Positions 61,601-64,000 of a DNA stretch of 64,000 nt are shown one piece after another. The notes under the pieces were generated by a model. That model searched no databases and was not told the DNA's origin. It saw only the letters and a program-made list of their open reading frames with translations. The stretch's first letter is position 1. The number at the start of each line of letters is the position of its first letter. Position numbers and translations under genes: made by a program. Location of the stretch: contig MNCI01006151.1 of assembly GCA_015680685.1 (NCBI GenBank), positions 1,179,566 through 1,243,565 of the forward strand, in the 5' to 3' direction. This DNA is from Gnetum montanum (Eukaryota > Streptophyta > Gnetopsida > Gnetales > Gnetaceae).

Positions 61601-62172
61601 GCGAATACTTCCGTTCTTCTTTGGGACTATAACCATGTATGACACCCATTCGGCGTAATCAACAGCCCTAATGAAACCAGCTTGGTAGAGCTTGGTTATC
61701 TCACTACGAACTGCTAACGCCACCTCGGGCTTGACCTTTCGCACTTTCTGTTTTACTGGCCTTAGTTTTGGATCAAGGATGATGTTGTGCTGGACGATAT
61801 GGGGGTCTAATCCGGGCATGTCTGTATAGGACCACGCGAATGCTTTCATGTTATCCCTAAGCACATTTTCGATATCTTTTGCTAGACGCGGTTCTAGTAA
61901 TGTACTTAATTTTAGGACTTTAGTTTCCCCATCAGGCATGGTTATGGGTGTTTCGGTTAGAGGATCTTCAGTAATGTTTTCGGCTTCAATGTCGAGAGAC
62001 TTTGTCATTCCCTCATATTCGTTAACCGTTTGCTGTGTTGAAGCTATTGTTGTGTCATTTGCTGATGAGTTCACATAGACGAGATTCACATCGATATTCC
62101 TTTCAACCGCGCCGTACGGTCCATCAATGACCAATGGCTTGGTTAAGCGCTTGTAATCCATTAAGCAAATTC
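58688..62172 (-). pseudogene. E10: Tat-lineage pol, best preserved copy
   Basis: Reverse strand. Begins after a 3' splice site (TTTATTGACAG, AG at 62174-62173) with no ATG at the conserved start. The first ~530 codons are open to about 60597: pre-RT, RT (FMDGFSGYNQIRI; active site CVDD, 61300-61289, where relatives have YVDD) and RNase H. Single-base deletions shift the frame near 60597, near 60335 (in aRNH) and near 59735. A TGA replaces a Trp codon near 59928. INT is open for 308 codons from 59734: H2C2 finger, WGLDLIGP, IITDNGPQF, YPQSNGQAEST, so D, D and E are all present. A TAG near 58806 (Trp in E1) precedes the end, FYT-stop at 58690-58688. Confidence 0.93.
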
Positions 62173-62553
62173 CTGTCAATAAATGGAGAGCCTGGTAAGA
62201 TAGTGGAGGTCATTTTAGGTCTTTTGGCGATCTTTAGTGTATGTATGAAAATGGATTGACGTAACATTGGCACGGCAGTTTAATGCCTTACCAGGCGACG
62301 AAAGGTAGTTTAATGCCTGACCGGGCAACGAACGGTAGTTTAATCCCTTACCGGGCAACAAACGGCAGTTTAATGCCTTACCGAGCAACGAAATGCCGAA
62401 ATTTATGTTTTAGGTTGTTTGTGTGTGTAAATTTTACGTCCTTTTTTGAAAAAAATTCAAAGAGTTCGGAAAAAATGAAAAAAGAGGCAAAAAAGCAAGA
62501 AAAACGGAAAAGCAGCGATGGCGGCGGCGACGTCAACGTCAGCGTCAACGCGC
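62173..62553. other. E10 cassette border between pol and antisense gene
   Basis: Four or five units of GGTAGTTTAATGCCTTACCGGGCAACGAAC type at 62268-62400 (about 34 bp each), matching the single unit of E9 near 43570. Then A-rich non-coding DNA to 62550. No gene seen. Confidence 0.7.
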
Positions 62554-62560
62554 TATAAAA
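62554..62560 (+). promoter_or_regulatory. TATA box of the E10 antisense gene
   Basis: GCTATAAAACGGGAG, on the antisense-gene strand, about 230 bases before its ATG at 62785. It resembles GCTATAAATAGGGG at the same place in E8. Confidence 0.6.
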
Positions 62561-62619
62561 CGGGAGCGGGGGCGTCATTTTTTTCATAACTTTTGGAGCG
62601 TGAGCGTAAACAGAGTGTA

Positions 62620-62745
62620 ACTCCAGTGTAGACGCCGAGCGAAACCCCAGCGTAGACGCCGAGAGAAAACCCCAGTGTAGATGCCGAGAGAAAACCCCAG
62701 CGTAGACGCTGAGAGAACACCCCATCATAGACGCCAAGAGAACTT
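62620..62745. repeat. 25-bp array upstream of the E10 antisense gene
   Basis: Five units of GCGTAGACGCCGAGAGAAAA plus CCCCA. The spacing is 25 bp (62652, 62677, 62702, 62727). It lies between the TATA box and the ATG, as the 24-bp array does in E9. Confidence 0.85.
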
Positions 62746-62784
62746 CTGTTGACGCCGCACGCAGGGCACAGCGTAGACGCCGAG

Positions 62785-64000
62785 ATGGGCAGAGGCAAAG
62801 AATTAGAGGGCCGAGGACAGAAAGGACCTGAACTGACGTTCGCGGAGGAGAGCGAGGCGATGCTACAGTGTTTACCCCGCTCGAGCATCCCCGCATGGCC
62901 CGGATCTTCTAGCAAGTAGGCTTTTGACCCTATTTTCATTGATTTCTAGTCTGTGTAGCGTACAGTTAGCGTAGGGTTTCGGCGTATACGCCGAGCGTGA
63001 AGGATTTAGAGTAATGTCGGCGTAGAGCTTCGTTCTTGTTTCCGCAACTGTTTTCAGCGTAAAGGGTTTAGCGTAACTATTTTTCGTACGTCCGGTGTAT
63101 ATGCCGAGCGTAATTGTTTTTCGCACGCTTGGCGTATACACTCGACGTAACTTTTCGTACGCCCAACGTATACGCTGAGCGTAACTGTTTTTCGTACGCC
63201 CGGCGTATACGCCCAGCGTAATTGTTTTTCGTACGCCTGGCATATACACCCGGCGTAACTTTTTGTATGCTCAGCGTATACGCCGAGCGTAACTGTTTTT
63301 CGTATGCCCAGCGTAACTGTTTTTCGTACGCCTGGCGTATACGCCCGGCGTAACTTTTTCGTACGCCCAGCGTATACGCCGAGCGTAACAGTTTTTCGTA
63401 CGCCTGACGTATACGCCCAATGTAACTTTTTTGTACGCCCAGCGTATACGCCCGGCGTAACCTTTTTGTACGTCCAGCGTATACGCCCGGCATAACTTTT
63501 TCATACGCCCGGCGTATATGCCCGACGTAACTATTTTTCGTACGCTCGGCGTATACGCTGAGCGTAACTTAGAAAATTTTTTTGCGAATGTCTAATTTTC
63601 TGAAATGAAGTTTCCAGTATCAATTTTTGGTGTTGTTTTAATGGCTTGCAGAGACATCGAGCCTCCCCTTCTAGTGATTGAGTTAGTTGGGGTTTTGACA
63701 TGGTTCGGTCCTTTGGAGGGTGGCGACCCGACCCCGAATTTGGTCGTTGAGCACAATGGGGTCTTGTTCCGGGATGGGGCTTGCGAATTTTTGGCCTTCT
63801 TGCTGGACCATTTCGACGTCGTGGTTTGGTCTCATCTAGGCGAGGATGTAGCACGGAGCATTATTGAGGCGATGTTACTCGGCGCAGCAGAAGGCGTCAA
63901 GATGTTTATGGAGGACATTGATGAAGGGCCGCTCGTCGCTGAGGGTGTTCTCCCTGGTGGTCCAAAATCAACCCGTCCGTTGACGCGCGTGTGGGACCGG
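62785..64000 (+). CDS. E10 antisense gene, exons 1-2, open to the window edge (partial)
   Basis: Exon 1: ATG at 62785 to 62915, 131 bp, open, MGRGKELEGRGQKGPELTF..., very close to E9 exon 1 (MGKGKKVEGQGRKEPSLTF) and the same length. Donor GCAA/GTAGGC is also that of E9. Intron 62916-63651 (736 bp) is filled by a CGTATACGCC array and ends TTGCAG. Exon 2 from 63652 joins in frame (phase 2) and stays open for 349 bases to the edge: LLVIELVGVL, FRDGACEFLAFLLDHF, VVVWSHLG, RPLTRVWD. This matches the first half of an FCP1/NIF-type HAD domain (the DLD, WTS and K-L-W positions) but with E and V replacing the two catalytic Asp and H after WS. No stop in 159 codons, unlike the other copies, so this copy may be functional or recent. 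Confidence 0.78.
63050..63570. repeat. CGTATACGCC array in intron 1 of the E10 antisense gene
   Basis: About 14 units of roughly 36 bp: GTAACTTTTTCGTACGCCCA then GCGTATACGCCGAGC. Contains the perfect palindromes GCGTATACGC and CGTACG. Open frames across it (YAGRIRWAYEK types) are repeat by-products. The same GCGTATACGC core occurs in the E10 LTR (56760-57125) and in the E9 LTRs. Confidence 0.88.

Larger units (their letters stand above)
55994..64000 (-). mobile_element. E10: Tat retrotransposon (5' half off-window)
   Basis: 3' LTR, 3' UTR array, pol, border array and the start of the antisense gene. Rest of the antisense gene, gag and 5' LTR are beyond 64000. It has the highest CpG content and the longest open frames of any element here, so it is probably the youngest. 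Confidence 0.88.

Noticed and set aside
63050-63570. Overlapping open frames rich in RRIRWAYEK-type repeats
   Set aside because: They are translations of a tandem array that is open in several frames because the unit lacks stops; the array lies in a predicted intron.

Overview
This is nuclear DNA of a seed plant, almost certainly one with a very large, transposon-bloated genome (a gymnosperm or a large-genome angiosperm; the sequence does not decide which). Nothing here looks like an independent host gene, tRNA or rRNA. Essentially the whole window is made of decayed Ty3/gypsy LTR retrotransposons inserted into one another. I recognise two groups. (1) Tat-lineage elements: pol carries reverse transcriptase (RT), RNase H, a second plant-type RNase H (aRNH) and integrase (INT); LTRs begin TGAAA and end ACA. 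(2) Athila-like elements: LTRs begin TGATGAG and end CTCATCA, followed by a tRNA-Asp primer-binding site.

Layout. 1-259: 5' leader and gag start of an Athila-like element (B1). 250-6434: 5'-truncated Tat element E1 (+), with pol and a 3' LTR. 6435-~9070: Athila-like pol (E2, +), perhaps the rest of B1. ~9080-12380: Athila-like E3 (-), with gag, primer site and LTR. 12381-22876: Tat element E5, pol on - and an antisense gene on +; its INT is interrupted by solo LTR E4 (12487-13523). 22877-25335: two Athila-like LTR plus gag-start units, E6 and E7 (+). 25336-55993: Tat element E8 (-), split by a complete 18.4-kb Tat element, E9 (+, 31784-50183). 55994-64000: Tat element E10 (-), the best preserved, running off the right edge. 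Inferred nesting is E5 > E6 > E7 > E8 > E9, with E3 and E4 also in E5, and E10 also in E8.

The standout feature is an extra gene carried antisense to gag-pol between pro and pol in every Tat copy where that region is present (E5, E8, E9, E10). It looks like a spliced gene of about eight exons. A TATA-like box precedes three of the copies. Exon 1 is 131 bp in E9 and E10; exon 2 is 450 bp in E8 and E9; intron 1 is in phase 2 in E8, E9 and E10. Its N-terminal part resembles an FCP1/NIF-type HAD phosphatase that has lost its catalytic aspartates. A second conserved domain, a basic stretch, an acidic stretch, a coiled coil and an acidic tail follow. Around it lie palindrome-rich tandem arrays, whose motif also occurs in the same element's LTR, and TTTATAGTC-type arrays at the borders of the gag-pro, antisense and pol cassettes.

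All elements are mutated. Many premature stops read as CAG or CAA to TAG or TAA, or CGA to TGA, as expected from deamination of methylated cytosine. Coordinates of domains and exons are hand-read; splice sites are predictions, and no alignment or database search was run.
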